The notes under the pieces are model-generated. The model was given only the letters and a program-made list of their open reading frames with translations. It ran no database searches and was not told the origin of the DNA. The position numbers were made by a program, and so were the translations under genes. Source: WRIS01 sp050945135 (GTDB lineage: Bacteria > Actinomycetota > Coriobacteriia > Coriobacteriales > Eggerthellaceae). From it: a DNA stretch of 14,985 nucleotides. This document shows, piece by piece, positions 1-6,806 of this stretch; positions within the stretch are counted from its first letter, which is position 1; every line of letters starts with the position of its first letter. Location of the stretch: the NCBI GenBank assembly GCA_050945135.1, contig JBMNSJ010000050.1:1-14985 (forward strand), given 5' to 3'.

Positions 1-84
1 CAATGGATACGCTACTATAACTACGAACGACCCCATAGCTCGCTTGGCTACAGACCTCCTGCAATCCAAGCGATCGCAGCTTAG
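1..84 (+). CDS. IS3-family transposase (OrfB), C-terminal end only
   Basis: The window begins inside this gene. Frame 1 reads 27 codons and then TAG at 82-84. The peptide contains YYNYERPHSSLGYRPP, the C-terminal signature of the DDE (rve) integrase core in OrfB transposases of the IS3 family. The catalytic Asp and Glu residues lie upstream of the window. The element would move itself by copy-and-paste transposition with OrfA and an OrfAB frameshift product. I see no frameshift in this short tail, but whether the element is intact cannot be judged from here. Confidence 0.9.
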   Translation, partial: QWIRYYNYERPHSSLGYRPPAIQAIAA

Positions 85-125
85 AAACTAACATTTTGGT
101 TGGTACAGAAAATGGGGGCAGGCCA
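1..125 (+). mobile_element. Right end of an IS3-family insertion sequence
   Basis: The transposase stop at 84 is followed by about 40 bp of non-coding sequence ending GGTACAGAAAATGGGGGCAGGCCA. This resembles the terminal inverted repeat of many IS3-family elements, whose outer end finishes in CA-3'. The outer boundary near 125 is inferred, because the left inverted repeat and the first copy of any target duplication are outside the window. The downstream cyclase frame starts inside this segment, so the element appears to have inserted into, or just upstream of, that gene. Confidence 0.65.
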
Positions 126-1466
126 GGGCTCTACACTGGAGTCGAAATCGCTTCAATCGCGGGAGAGCCACGCGGGCTCGACTGGACTGGAGTGTTCTGT
201 TTGTTTTCTCAGGGAGAATCAGCTGATGAGGCAGATAAGGCCTTAGCAGAATCGCAAAAGGCAGAGAAGTCTTTTGGTGAAGCTAGTGATGCTAGCAACA
301 AAACTGATGAAGCCAGTCCTGCTTACACTGAAGCTCTCAAGCACTTGAGCGAGCAAAATGTGGCAAAGGTCTTACAGCTCGATACGCAGCTTATCTCTAT
401 CAGGCACGAGCTTGAGCAGAAAAGGCGCGGCTTTTCGCTTTTGGCAGAGCTGCAAGAATCTCTTCGCCAGACTACTGATTATGAGAGCATTCTTTATACC
501 GTTACTAAGCGCATCAATGCAGCTCTTAACATGCAAAGAACTGTCGTATTAAGCCCTGATGAGGATGGTTTTTTTGTGGCTCGGATGACACAGGGTTATT
601 CTGCTGCAGAGCAAAAAGCCCTTAAAGGAACGCGCATCAAACTCGACGATGTTTTCCTCGATCAGAACAACCCGGTTTTGGTTACGGCTGCAGACGACGA
701 TGATTACCTAGCAGAGTTTAGAGAGACAGTCGGCATTCCGTATTTCATTTCTGCACCCATTATCGTTCGCGATGAAACCGTTTCGCTACTTGTTACGGGC
801 CGTCTTATGGAGGCGATACCTTTCCTTTCGCGTCTTGGGCGCAGTGAGGTAGAAACCATTCAGGCAGCGGGGGCGTTGGTAGCAACGGTTATGGTGTATC
901 AGCGGCTTGATGCGGCAGACAGAAAAGCGCAAGTAGATCCGTTAACGGGTCTGTTAAATCATCGGGCATTCGAAAATGAGGTTTCTAGCGTTCTCGACCA
1001 GAAGAGAAGTGGCGATTATCTTCACGCCTTTATCATGATTGACTTCGACAACTTTAAGCTGGTCAACGACAATTACGGACATCTCCAAGGTGACGTAGCC
1101 CTAAAAACGCTCGGAAATGTTTTGTTCAACAACTTCCGTTCAACTGATATCATTTCTCGACTTGGCGGAGACGAGTACGGGGTGTTCTGCCCAGACATCA
1201 AGAAACTTGAGCAGGTAACAGGTGCAATAGACCGCTTAAACGAAGTATGGCGTGCGACATCGTTTGTTACTGATGATGGCAGAGAGTTTCATGCTACGCT
1301 AAGTATTGGTATCTCGCTTGCTCCCAAGGATGGAGTAATATATCGCGATTTGTATCAAAAGGCAGATATCGCACTCTATAAGTCGAAACAGCGAGGTCGA
1401 GATCGTTACACGCTCTATGATGTTAAGGATTTTGGAGACGTTTACGGCAAGAAAAACTATCGATGA
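96..1466 (+). CDS. GAF-GGDEF diguanylate cyclase, probably 5'-truncated by an insertion sequence
   Basis: Predicted cytoplasmic enzyme making c-di-GMP from two GTP. The open frame (456 codons from a TTG at 96) has an Ala/Glu/Lys-rich, likely coiled-coil stretch at residues 40-110, a GAF-like sensory domain at about 115-265, and a GGDEF domain at about 275-440. In the latter I see DPLTGLLNHRAF (281-292), the metal-binding Asp in MIDFDNFK (Asp316), and the active-site loop GGDEY (357-361). RSTD (348-351) sits exactly five residues before the loop, the position of the product-inhibition I-site. The first 30-40 residues are encoded by the insertion-sequence end and look unnatural. No ribosome binding site precedes 96, and no in-frame ATG occurs before residue 146. 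The native start was therefore probably removed, and whether the remnant is translated is unknown. The catalytic part looks intact. Confidence 0.8.
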   Translation: MVGTENGGRPGLYTGVEIASIAGEPRGLDWTGVFCLFSQGESADEADKALAESQKAEKSFGEASDASNKTDEASPAYTEALKHLSEQNVAKVLQLDTQLISIRHELEQKRRGFSLLAELQESLRQTTDYESILYTVTKRINAALNMQRTVVLSPDEDGFFVARMTQGYSAAEQKALKGTRIKLDDVFLDQNNPVLVTAADDDDYLAEFRETVGIPYFISAPIIVRDETVSLLVTGRLMEAIPFLSRLGRSEVETIQAAGALVATVMVYQRLDAADRKAQVDPLTGLLNHRAFENEVSSVLDQKRSGDYLHAFIMIDFDNFKLVNDNYGHLQGDVALKTLGNVLFNNFRSTDIISRLGGDEYGVFCPDIKKLEQVTGAIDRLNEVWRATSFVTDDGREFHATLSIGISLAPKDGVIYRDLYQKADIALYKSKQRGRDRYTLYDVKDFGDVYGKKNYR

Positions 1467-2322
1467 CGTCGCGCTCATCTTTGAGGGCGGGGGCATGCGT
1501 GCCTCTTATACGGCAGCGGCGGCAAACATCTTATTAGAAAATGGAATTGATTTTACCCACGTGTATGGTGTGTCTGCAGGCTCAAGCAACTCAATCAATT
1601 ATGTATCTCGTGATATCGAACGCACCCGGCGATCATTTACAGATTTCGCTGATGACCCTCAATTTGGTGGCATAGATACCTTTCTTAAGCACAAAGGAAT
1701 ATTTAATGCGCATTACATCTACCAGGAAGCGGGAAAGCCTGACGGCCGTTTCCCTTTTGACATGACGGCATTCCTTGACAATCCTGCGCAGGTCACGATT
1801 GAAGGTTTTGATCGAGATACGGGTGAAACACTGTATTGGACCAAGGAGCATCTTTCGACTCTTGATGAGTTGATGCTCAGAGTGCGCGCATCTTCGTCCT
1901 TGCCGTTAGCCATGGTTCCCACAAAGGTGGGAGTTAGGTGGTGCTACGACGGCGGGCTTGGGGAAGGTGCCGGGATTATGCTAGCTAGAGCTATGGCTGA
2001 TGGCTTCGAGCGATTTTTTGTCGTATGCACTCGTCCTTACGGCTATCGCAAAGAAGAAAAACGAAGCGCGCTTATGGACGCTCTTTTTTGGCGTCGACCT
2101 CATGTGCGTGAAGCGCTTTCTACCAGGCCAGAGCGCTACAACAAAGAGCTTGATCGACTTGAGCAACTTGAATCTGAAGGAAGGGCGTGTGTCTTTTATT
2201 CCGAGAAGCAAGCGGTAGAGAATGCCGAAAAAGATTCCGGAAAGCTTCATGAGAATTATCGCAATGGTTACGAGCAAGCCCAAAGAGAGTTCGAGAAGTG
2301 GGCAAGCTTTTTAGGGATTTAG
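1417..2322 (+). CDS. Patatin-like phospholipase family protein
   Basis: Predicted serine lipid acyl hydrolase of the bacterial patatin family (RssA/YjjU-like), 301 aa, with no signal peptide. The oxyanion-hole motif is GGGMR (24-28), the nucleophile elbow is GVSAG (51-55, Ser53), and the second member of the Ser-Asp dyad is Asp178 in YDGGLGEG. A charged C-terminal region (about 205-300) is typical of this subgroup. The frame overlaps the preceding cyclase by 50 nt, which suggests co-transcription. The start is uncertain: ATG ATG at 1417 lacks a clear Shine-Dalgarno, homologous proteins usually begin just before the TIDDVALIFEGGG stretch, and a TTG at 1432 is an alternative. Substrate unknown; phospholipase or lysophospholipase activity is inferred from family. 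Confidence 0.85.
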   Translation: MMLRILETFTARKTIDDVALIFEGGGMRASYTAAAANILLENGIDFTHVYGVSAGSSNSINYVSRDIERTRRSFTDFADDPQFGGIDTFLKHKGIFNAHYIYQEAGKPDGRFPFDMTAFLDNPAQVTIEGFDRDTGETLYWTKEHLSTLDELMLRVRASSSLPLAMVPTKVGVRWCYDGGLGEGAGIMLARAMADGFERFFVVCTRPYGYRKEEKRSALMDALFWRRPHVREALSTRPERYNKELDRLEQLESEGRACVFYSEKQAVENAEKDSGKLHENYRNGYEQAQREFEKWASFLGI

Positions 2323-2743
2323 TTAAGGTGGCTAGGGCTGTAAGCATGAAAATTACGCAGTTGTTTTTGCCGCAAATTTTCATTATTGAGGAACAAATAG
2401 AGGATGATTTACCCTGCTCTACCCTGAGAATTGCGCCGTTACTCGAAAAAAACTCACGATTCAAAAGAACTATGAGAGTGAACTAAATACCTCAGCGTTA
2501 TGAATACATGGGTATTGACGAGGGAGAACGCAGCTCGAATTTTGTTCCAAAACACCCCTGTGACCGGGATACTTGCAGTTTTAGCATGCATCAAGTTTTT
2601 TCGTCTGATAATATCCATTCAAAGCTTGTTTTGGCTGTTCTTTCTTGCTGGGTGCGAAAAGACCAAATTTGGTTAGGGGAGCACTCGTTTTTTAGGTAAG
2701 AGAGGAATTAGCAATAGATGAGGACCACTAAGATCGGGAAGGA
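2323..2743. other. 421-bp stretch without a convincing gene
   Basis: Between the phospholipase stop and fixC I see no family-like protein in any frame. A 63-codon frame at 2508-2699 has no recognisable motif and no good ribosome binding site. No rho-independent terminator follows the phospholipase. The only promoter-like pair is weak: TTGACG (2515-2520), a 17-bp spacer, and AATTTT (2538-2543). The fixC promoter must lie in this stretch or upstream, but I cannot place it with confidence. Confidence 0.5.
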
Positions 2744-4042
2744 ATGAATATGGCTGAATCAGATTTTGATGCGATAGTTGTCGGATCAGGCTGTGCCGGT
2801 TCGGTTGCCGCATACGAACTAGCGAAGGCTGGCAAAAGCGTTCTCGTGGTTGAGCGCGGAAACCACGCAGGTGCTAAAAACATGACAGGAGGGCGTCTGT
2901 ATGCGCATGCCTTGCGCGAAGTCTTTCCTGACTTTGAGAGTGAAGCTCCCGTAGAGCGCAAGATAAGCCATGAAAAGATATCTCTTATGGCACCAGATTC
3001 TAACTTTACGGTTGACTTCTCTTCAGATGATATGTTGGTCCCAGGACAAGAATCCTACTCAATTTTGCGTGGTAACTTTGATCCATGGTTAGCCGAAAAA
3101 GCAGAAGAAGCAGGAGCAGAATACATCTACGGTATAGCAGTTGAATCTCTTATGAAAGACGGAGACAAGGTTTGTGGCATCATCGCCGGCGAAGATGAGA
3201 TCACGGCAGACATCGTCCTTTTATGTGATGGTGTGAACTCACTCCTTACCCCTCAAGCGGTGGGGGCTGCGCGCCCGAGTGCCCATGCGGTTGCAGTAGG
3301 GGTTAAACAAACCATAGAACTTCCGGCAGATACTATTCAAGATAGAGCTCTCGCCGCAGACGGTGAAGGCTGTGCGTGGTTGTTCGCTGGTTCCGTTACT
3401 GACGGCAAAGTCGGTGGCGGATTCATGTATACCAACAAAGATTCAGTATCTTTGGGCGTAGTATCTACCATTGCCGATGTAGCAAGCGGAGACACGCCAG
3501 TCTATCAAATGCTTGAGAACTTAAAGAATCATCCAGCGGTTGCTCCCATTATCCGTGGAGGCAAAGTTGTTGAACACTCAGGACATATGGTTCCTGAAGG
3601 AGGATATGACATGATGCCTACTATGATTGGTAATGGCGTCATGCTAGCAGGAGAGTCCGCCATGATGTGCATTAACTTAGGCTACATGGTTCGTGGTATG
3701 GATTATGCAATAGCTTCTGGTATGTATGCAGGACGCAATGCAGTCAAAGCACTCGATAAAGGTGATACCTCTAAAGCAGGTCTTCAAAGCTATGTTGATG
3801 ACTTGAACAACTCTTTCATTATGCAAGACTTCAAAAACTTTAGTAAGTTCCCACACTTCCTCGAAGGTGCAACACGCGTCTTTACTGAGTATCCACTCAT
3901 GATCAGAGACATCTTTAACTCTATGTTTGTGGTAAATGGTAAACCAATGACGTCAGTTAAGAAAACTGGTATGGCACGCGTGAAACAAGTGGGATACATG
4001 AATTTGTTGAAAGACGTTCGAGGAGGTATGAAAGCTCTATGA
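2744..4042 (+). CDS. fixC: FixC-family flavoprotein (ETF:quinone oxidoreductase-like dehydrogenase)
   Basis: FAD-dependent oxidoreductase of the FixC/ETF-QO family, 432 aa, the usual length for FixC. It accepts electrons from the FixAB electron-transfer flavoprotein and passes them to FixX, quinone or ferredoxin. The N-terminal Rossmann dinucleotide fold is clear: GSGCAGSVAAYELA with GxGxxG at residues 14-19 and the ribose-binding acidic residue in VVERG (Glu37). GGRLYAHAL (48-56) and the C-terminal GGMKAL are FixC-like. The start ATG at 2744 follows a good GGAAGGA ribosome binding site; a second Met lies at codon 3. The stop overlaps the fixX start (ATGATG), so the two are translationally coupled. 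The partner genes fixA and fixB are not adjacent upstream, where there is a non-coding gap and a phospholipase gene. The physiological substrate pathway is therefore not evident. Confidence 0.93.
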   Translation: MNMAESDFDAIVVGSGCAGSVAAYELAKAGKSVLVVERGNHAGAKNMTGGRLYAHALREVFPDFESEAPVERKISHEKISLMAPDSNFTVDFSSDDMLVPGQESYSILRGNFDPWLAEKAEEAGAEYIYGIAVESLMKDGDKVCGIIAGEDEITADIVLLCDGVNSLLTPQAVGAARPSAHAVAVGVKQTIELPADTIQDRALAADGEGCAWLFAGSVTDGKVGGGFMYTNKDSVSLGVVSTIADVASGDTPVYQMLENLKNHPAVAPIIRGGKVVEHSGHMVPEGGYDMMPTMIGNGVMLAGESAMMCINLGYMVRGMDYAIASGMYAGRNAVKALDKGDTSKAGLQSYVDDLNNSFIMQDFKNFSKFPHFLEGATRVFTEYPLMIRDIFNSMFVVNGKPMTSVKKTGMARVKQVGYMNLLKDVRGGMKAL

Positions 4043-4341
4043 TGAAGCCAGTTAAAGATATTACGATTAATGTTGATGAATACCTCTCACTCAACAAATA
4101 CGAAGTAGATGAAGAAAACGCTCATATTGAGCTTGTAGAGAATCCTTCAGATGATGAATTCAGAAAGCTAGTCCTTGTCTGTCCTGCAGCGCTTTATAAA
4201 GTGGACGATGAAGGTAACAAGACCTTTGACTATGCGGGATGCTTAGAGTGTGGCACCTGTCGCATCATGTGTGGAGACACCATCATCAAGAAGTGGGAGC
4301 TTCCACAACCCACCATGGGTATTGAGTATCGCTACGGCTGA
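4039..4341 (+). CDS. fixX: FixX ferredoxin-like protein
   Basis: Small ferredoxin-like iron-sulfur protein, 100 aa, the electron-carrier partner of FixC. It has the FixX layout: an N-terminal extension of about 40 residues, then VCPAALY (Cys48), then DYAGCLECGTCRIMC with Cys68, Cys71, Cys74 and Cys78. These cysteines can bind one [4Fe-4S] cluster. The DYAGCLECGTCR block is characteristic of FixX. The ATG at 4039 overlaps the fixC stop by four bases. AGGAGG at 4021-4026 lies inside the end of fixC and could serve as the Shine-Dalgarno, with a rather long spacing; two consecutive Met codons make either a possible start. Two hairpins follow the stop, so this is the last gene of the transcript. 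Confidence 0.93.
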   Translation: MMKPVKDITINVDEYLSLNKYEVDEENAHIELVENPSDDEFRKLVLVCPAALYKVDDEGNKTFDYAGCLECGTCRIMCGDTIIKKWELPQPTMGIEYRYG

Positions 4342-4355
4342 TATGTAAGCTCATC

Positions 4356-4385
4356 TGTTCGGGTAGCAATTTGTATACCCGAACA
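4356..4385. repeat. Perfect 10-bp inverted repeat just after fixX
   Basis: TGTTCGGGTA (4356-4365) and TACCCGAACA (4376-4385) are perfectly complementary across a 10-nt spacer, 15 nt after the fixX stop. No U-tract follows on either strand, so it is not a classical intrinsic terminator. It may be a 3'-end stabilising hairpin or a protein-binding site. A second hairpin with a better terminator form follows 20 bp later. Confidence 0.6.
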
Positions 4386-4405
4386 AAGCATCAAATCACG
4401 AGTTC

Positions 4406-4440
4406 AAGGCACCCTGCGACATTTCTCCGGGGTGCCTTTG
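4406..4440 (+). terminator. Probable intrinsic terminator of the fixC-fixX transcript
   Basis: AAGGCACCC (4406-4414) pairs with GGGTGCCTT (4430-4438), giving a 9-bp stem with a 15-nt loop. Only a short T stretch (TTTGCTGT) follows. It lies 65 bp after the fixX stop on the same strand. Confidence 0.65.
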
Positions 4441-4887
4441 CTGTAGGCGCGCATTTGCCACGGCCCGCATGTCCGTATGAACAATCTAGATTCGCCATTT
4501 GAGCAAGATTTTGGAACAAAAACGGTTTCGCCTGCAGATTCTGGGCATATGGGAGGCTTTCGAGCTGCTTCCGCGAAGATGCCGAACAAAAAATGCCTGG
4601 TCGCGCTATCTATCCCCTCGAAATATTGCAAGCGAAACACTTTTCGTGCCGCGAGAGGCCCCCAAACTCAAATGTAGATTTCAGCGAAGGATGGGTCGGC
4701 GGGTGAGGGCAGTGGTGGCGCGCAAAGACGACCGCTCCGGAAAGCAGGGTGACGAGTGAAAGTAGTGGTGCCTTGCGTATGACCGTGTCGAAAAGCAAGC
4801 GGGGGATTGTGGCGGAAGTGCGCGCGCAACACGCGAGTAAGCCCGTGCCGAAAAAAGTCGGTGGGTGAGGGCGCGTCTTTCGATTAT
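4441..4887. other. GC-rich intergenic stretch with degenerate repeats
   Basis: No gene with recognisable motifs is present on either strand, although several overlapping frames of 66-114 codons exist. In the right half, GTCGGCGGGTGAGGGC (4695-4710) recurs with one mismatch at 4857-4872. Looser blocks alternate between them, such as GGGTGA, AGTGGTG followed by GCG, and CCGTG(T/C)CGAAAA (4783-4794 and 4844-4855), suggesting a decayed array with a unit of roughly 50 bp. Both flanking genes point towards this region (fixX ends at 4341 and the transglutaminase gene ends at 4888), so it is a convergent-gene junction. Confidence 0.5.
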
Positions 4888-5754
4888 TTAAAAGGTTCGT
4901 TCGATGATAAGGTCGGAGCCCTCGAGGTTCTCTATCATATCCTGATCTATCCACTCTCCGTCAATGAATATGCGATTCCACGCATGATAGGTGGGATTAT
5001 CGTCTATGTATCCTGTTACGATTTGTGTTGGGATGCCAATAGAGCGAAGCATCGCCGCTGAAACCGCACTTCTATCAAGGCAGATACCCTTGCGTGATGT
5101 AATGGTTTCAACAACATCAGGTATATAGAGTTTCGTTGCCATGTCGGCTCCTGCCTCATCGTAGATAATGTTGTAATCGACCCATGCAAGTATTTGTTCA
5201 GCACGTTCGTAGTCGCTTCTGGCATCGCGTGTGATTATTTTTGCGACAAGTGCCATGCTCTCTTCTTCGTACGAGCACATGATGTTGGAATGGGTATACG
5301 TATAGTCCGTTGACTTTTTATCAAGGTAGAGGTTTTCAGAGGCAATACGGCTGTATGTTGTACCTTCTACGTGCTCGAACACTTCAACACAATAGAATCC
5401 AGAGCCTAGAGTGAGGGGATATTCTCTCAGGAAACCGTCGGGTGGAACATCAAAATGAACACGTTCTTCACCTTTCGTTATCCTTACCTTCAAAGTTGAG
5501 TCACTTAAGCCAGAAATCCCCACGGTTCCATTTTGTGCTTCCGAGACATCAATCATGGTTTTGCCAGCATAGGGATGCTCTTCTTTTGTGAGCTGCAGTA
5601 AGGGATTGTCTTGCTCGTTAGCAAAGCTGCGTTCTAGACCTGAAGGAGTAATTGGGAGGAAGAAAAGCATAGAAGCCAGGATTACGATGAGCCATTTTAG
5701 ATAGCGTTTGGCATCTTGTCCGGTATGTGGGAGGGATGTATTTTCGTTCTTCAT
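4888..5754 (-). CDS. Exported transglutaminase-like (papain-fold) protein
   Basis: Transglutaminase-core superfamily protein, 288 aa, predicted to be exported. A basic stretch (KRYLK, 16-20) precedes a hydrophobic segment (21-34), with a possible signal-peptidase site after SFA (43-45). Residues 55-150 resemble a beta-rich domain. The catalytic core is at about 165-275: Cys225 in RKGICLDRSA, His257 in TYHAWNRIFI and Asp272 in GEWIDQDM form the expected Cys-His-Asp triad. It could cross-link, cleave or modify surface proteins or peptidoglycan peptides; the substrate is unknown. Oddly, residues 8-12 are LPHTG, a canonical sortase motif at the wrong end of the protein. In-frame stops TGA TAA lie 21-26 nt upstream of the ATG, so the start cannot be moved far upstream. 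No strong Shine-Dalgarno is seen. It sits downstream of the adhesin and sortase genes on the same strand, which supports a surface-assembly role. Confidence 0.85.
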   Translation of the reverse strand: MKNENTSLPHTGQDAKRYLKWLIVILASMLFFLPITPSGLERSFANEQDNPLLQLTKEEHPYAGKTMIDVSEAQNGTVGISGLSDSTLKVRITKGEERVHFDVPPDGFLREYPLTLGSGFYCVEVFEHVEGTTYSRIASENLYLDKKSTDYTYTHSNIMCSYEEESMALVAKIITRDARSDYERAEQILAWVDYNIIYDEAGADMATKLYIPDVVETITSRKGICLDRSAVSAAMLRSIGIPTQIVTGYIDDNPTYHAWNRIFIDGEWIDQDMIENLEGSDLIIERTF

Positions 5755-6086
5755 AGAGAACCCAGCAGTTTCCTTTTATCAGGGTGTATGCCTTCACCAC
5801 TACAAGGGGCCGAAAAGCCCACACCCAACCGATATTCAAAATATGTAATCTCGCGCACCACACGACACGTAGGCAGCTATCTCAATCTGTTTGCTACCTT
5901 TTAAGCCTCACTTTAAGCGGAATAAATGACGAATGTGCCTGATAGGCACAGATATAGCGATAGGAGGCACAAAAGGAAAATGTGCCTACAAAACCGCCCT
6001 TTGTGTTGTGTTGGCAACAAGAACTTGCGTAGGGGAGAAAAGCTGCTTGATTCTCAAAGTAGCGAACGAGTGAACCGAGAGGTGAT
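5755..6086. other. 332-bp gap between the sortase and transglutaminase genes
   Basis: No gene is seen. The stretch holds two hairpins made from one 7-mer (5934-5987, listed separately) and a pair of direct repeats, TTTTAAGC (5899-5906) and CTTTAAGC (5911-5918), 12 bp apart. It must contain the leader of the transglutaminase gene, but I cannot assign a clear promoter. Its length and the hairpins suggest the transglutaminase gene may be transcribed separately from the adhesin-sortase pair. Confidence 0.5.
5934..5987 (-). repeat. Two hairpins built from four copies of TGTGCCT / AGGCACA
   Basis: TGTGCCT (5934-5940) and AGGCACA (5944-5950) form a 7-bp stem with a 3-nt loop. AGGCACA (5965-5971) and TGTGCCT (5981-5987) form a second perfect 7-bp stem with a 9-nt loop. 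On the minus strand they follow the sortase stop and precede the transglutaminase start. No clean U-tract follows, so they may terminate weakly, stabilise the sortase mRNA, or act as paired operator half-sites. Confidence 0.6.
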
Positions 6087-6806
6087 TCAGCAAGCGTATA
6101 CGATGGTTCGCTCGCTGCTCCAGTAATTGTACGAGCATGTTACCAGGCTAAAAACCTGTGATGGAGGCTCAGTGGTATCGGCTAAAGTAACAGAAGCAGC
6201 ACGAGCTCGTTCGGCATACCAGGACGAAAAATCGAGCTCATCAGAAAATGTAGTTTGGCGTACTGGGTCCCAGCCCCGTGCGATTTCCACAAACTCAACT
6301 TGCATTGTTTTGTTCCAAGCAGGTGTCTGGATAAGGATAGTTGCATGTTCATTGGCAAACGTATAATCGGTATAACGGCTTAAATCGCCAAACTGCTGCG
6401 TGTCGCCATTTCCCATATTGTGCCCATAGATGACTGTATTCTGAGAATCTAATCCCTCGTCGACGCATTCAGCTGATACATAAATCGCACCCCAAGGATT
6501 CCAGTTTCCCCAGGCATCGTGACTCAAGTAGAACTGAGGATTGTTTGCCTTTGCTTGAACGATGGGCGCGTCGACATGCGTGTGGGGGATGGTGATCCAT
6601 CCGATGATGTCAGGATTTTGCGCTGTCCAGTAAGTCCAATCTATGTTTGGGTATCCGTCTTTGTATTCTACTGCGCGGCTCGGGCTAGGAGAAAAGTGTG
6701 TTTTGCTCTGGAAGTAGAAAATGCCCGCGAAAGCTGCAGCCAAGATGAGTATCGCCGCCATTAAGACGACGATACCGAGTTTCATTTTTGTGCGTCGATT
6801 TACCAC
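6087..6806 (-). CDS. srtB: Class B sortase
   Basis: Membrane-anchored cysteine transpeptidase that cleaves a sorting signal and joins the surface protein to the cell wall or to a pilin lysine. The protein is 239 aa with an N-terminal membrane segment (about 9-32). The class B signature is present: NPDIIGWITIPHTHVDAPIVQ (64-84, with the His and Asp typical of this class), the catalytic His129 in VIYGHNMGNG, Cys224 in LVTCSYNYWSSERTIVYA, and Arg233. The start is a GTG at 6806 overlapping the adhesin stop codon, so the two genes are probably coupled. An ATG at codon 8 is an alternative but lacks a ribosome binding site. The neighbouring adhesin is the obvious substrate; the transglutaminase gene downstream completes a surface module. 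The frame ends directly after the Arg-containing strand, normal for the family. Confidence 0.93.
   Translation of the reverse strand: MVNRRTKMKLGIVVLMAAILILAAAFAGIFYFQSKTHFSPSPSRAVEYKDGYPNIDWTYWTAQNPDIIGWITIPHTHVDAPIVQAKANNPQFYLSHDAWGNWNPWGAIYVSAECVDEGLDSQNTVIYGHNMGNGDTQQFGDLSRYTDYTFANEHATILIQTPAWNKTMQVEFVEIARGWDPVRQTTFSDELDFSSWYAERARAASVTLADTTEPPSQVFSLVTCSYNYWSSERTIVYAC

Noticed and set aside
2508..2699. A 63-codon plus-strand frame upstream of fixC.
   Set aside because: No Shine-Dalgarno, no recognisable domain and an implausible composition; kept as non-coding.
2540..4521. The 13-mer TTTTGGAACAAAA occurs at 4509-4521 and in reverse complement at 2540-2552.
   Set aside because: A/T-rich, nearly self-complementary 13-mers are expected to recur by chance in 15 kb when both strands are counted, and the flanks do not match.
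4404..4954. Overlapping minus-strand frames of 78 and 114 codons, and plus-strand frames of 66-86 codons, in the gap after fixX.
   Set aside because: They overlap each other, a terminator hairpin or the transglutaminase 3' end, have no ribosome binding site or family motif, and look like products of GC-rich repeats.
5618..5863. An 81-codon minus-strand frame overlapping the transglutaminase start.
   Set aside because: It runs in another frame through the transglutaminase signal-peptide region and has no motif.
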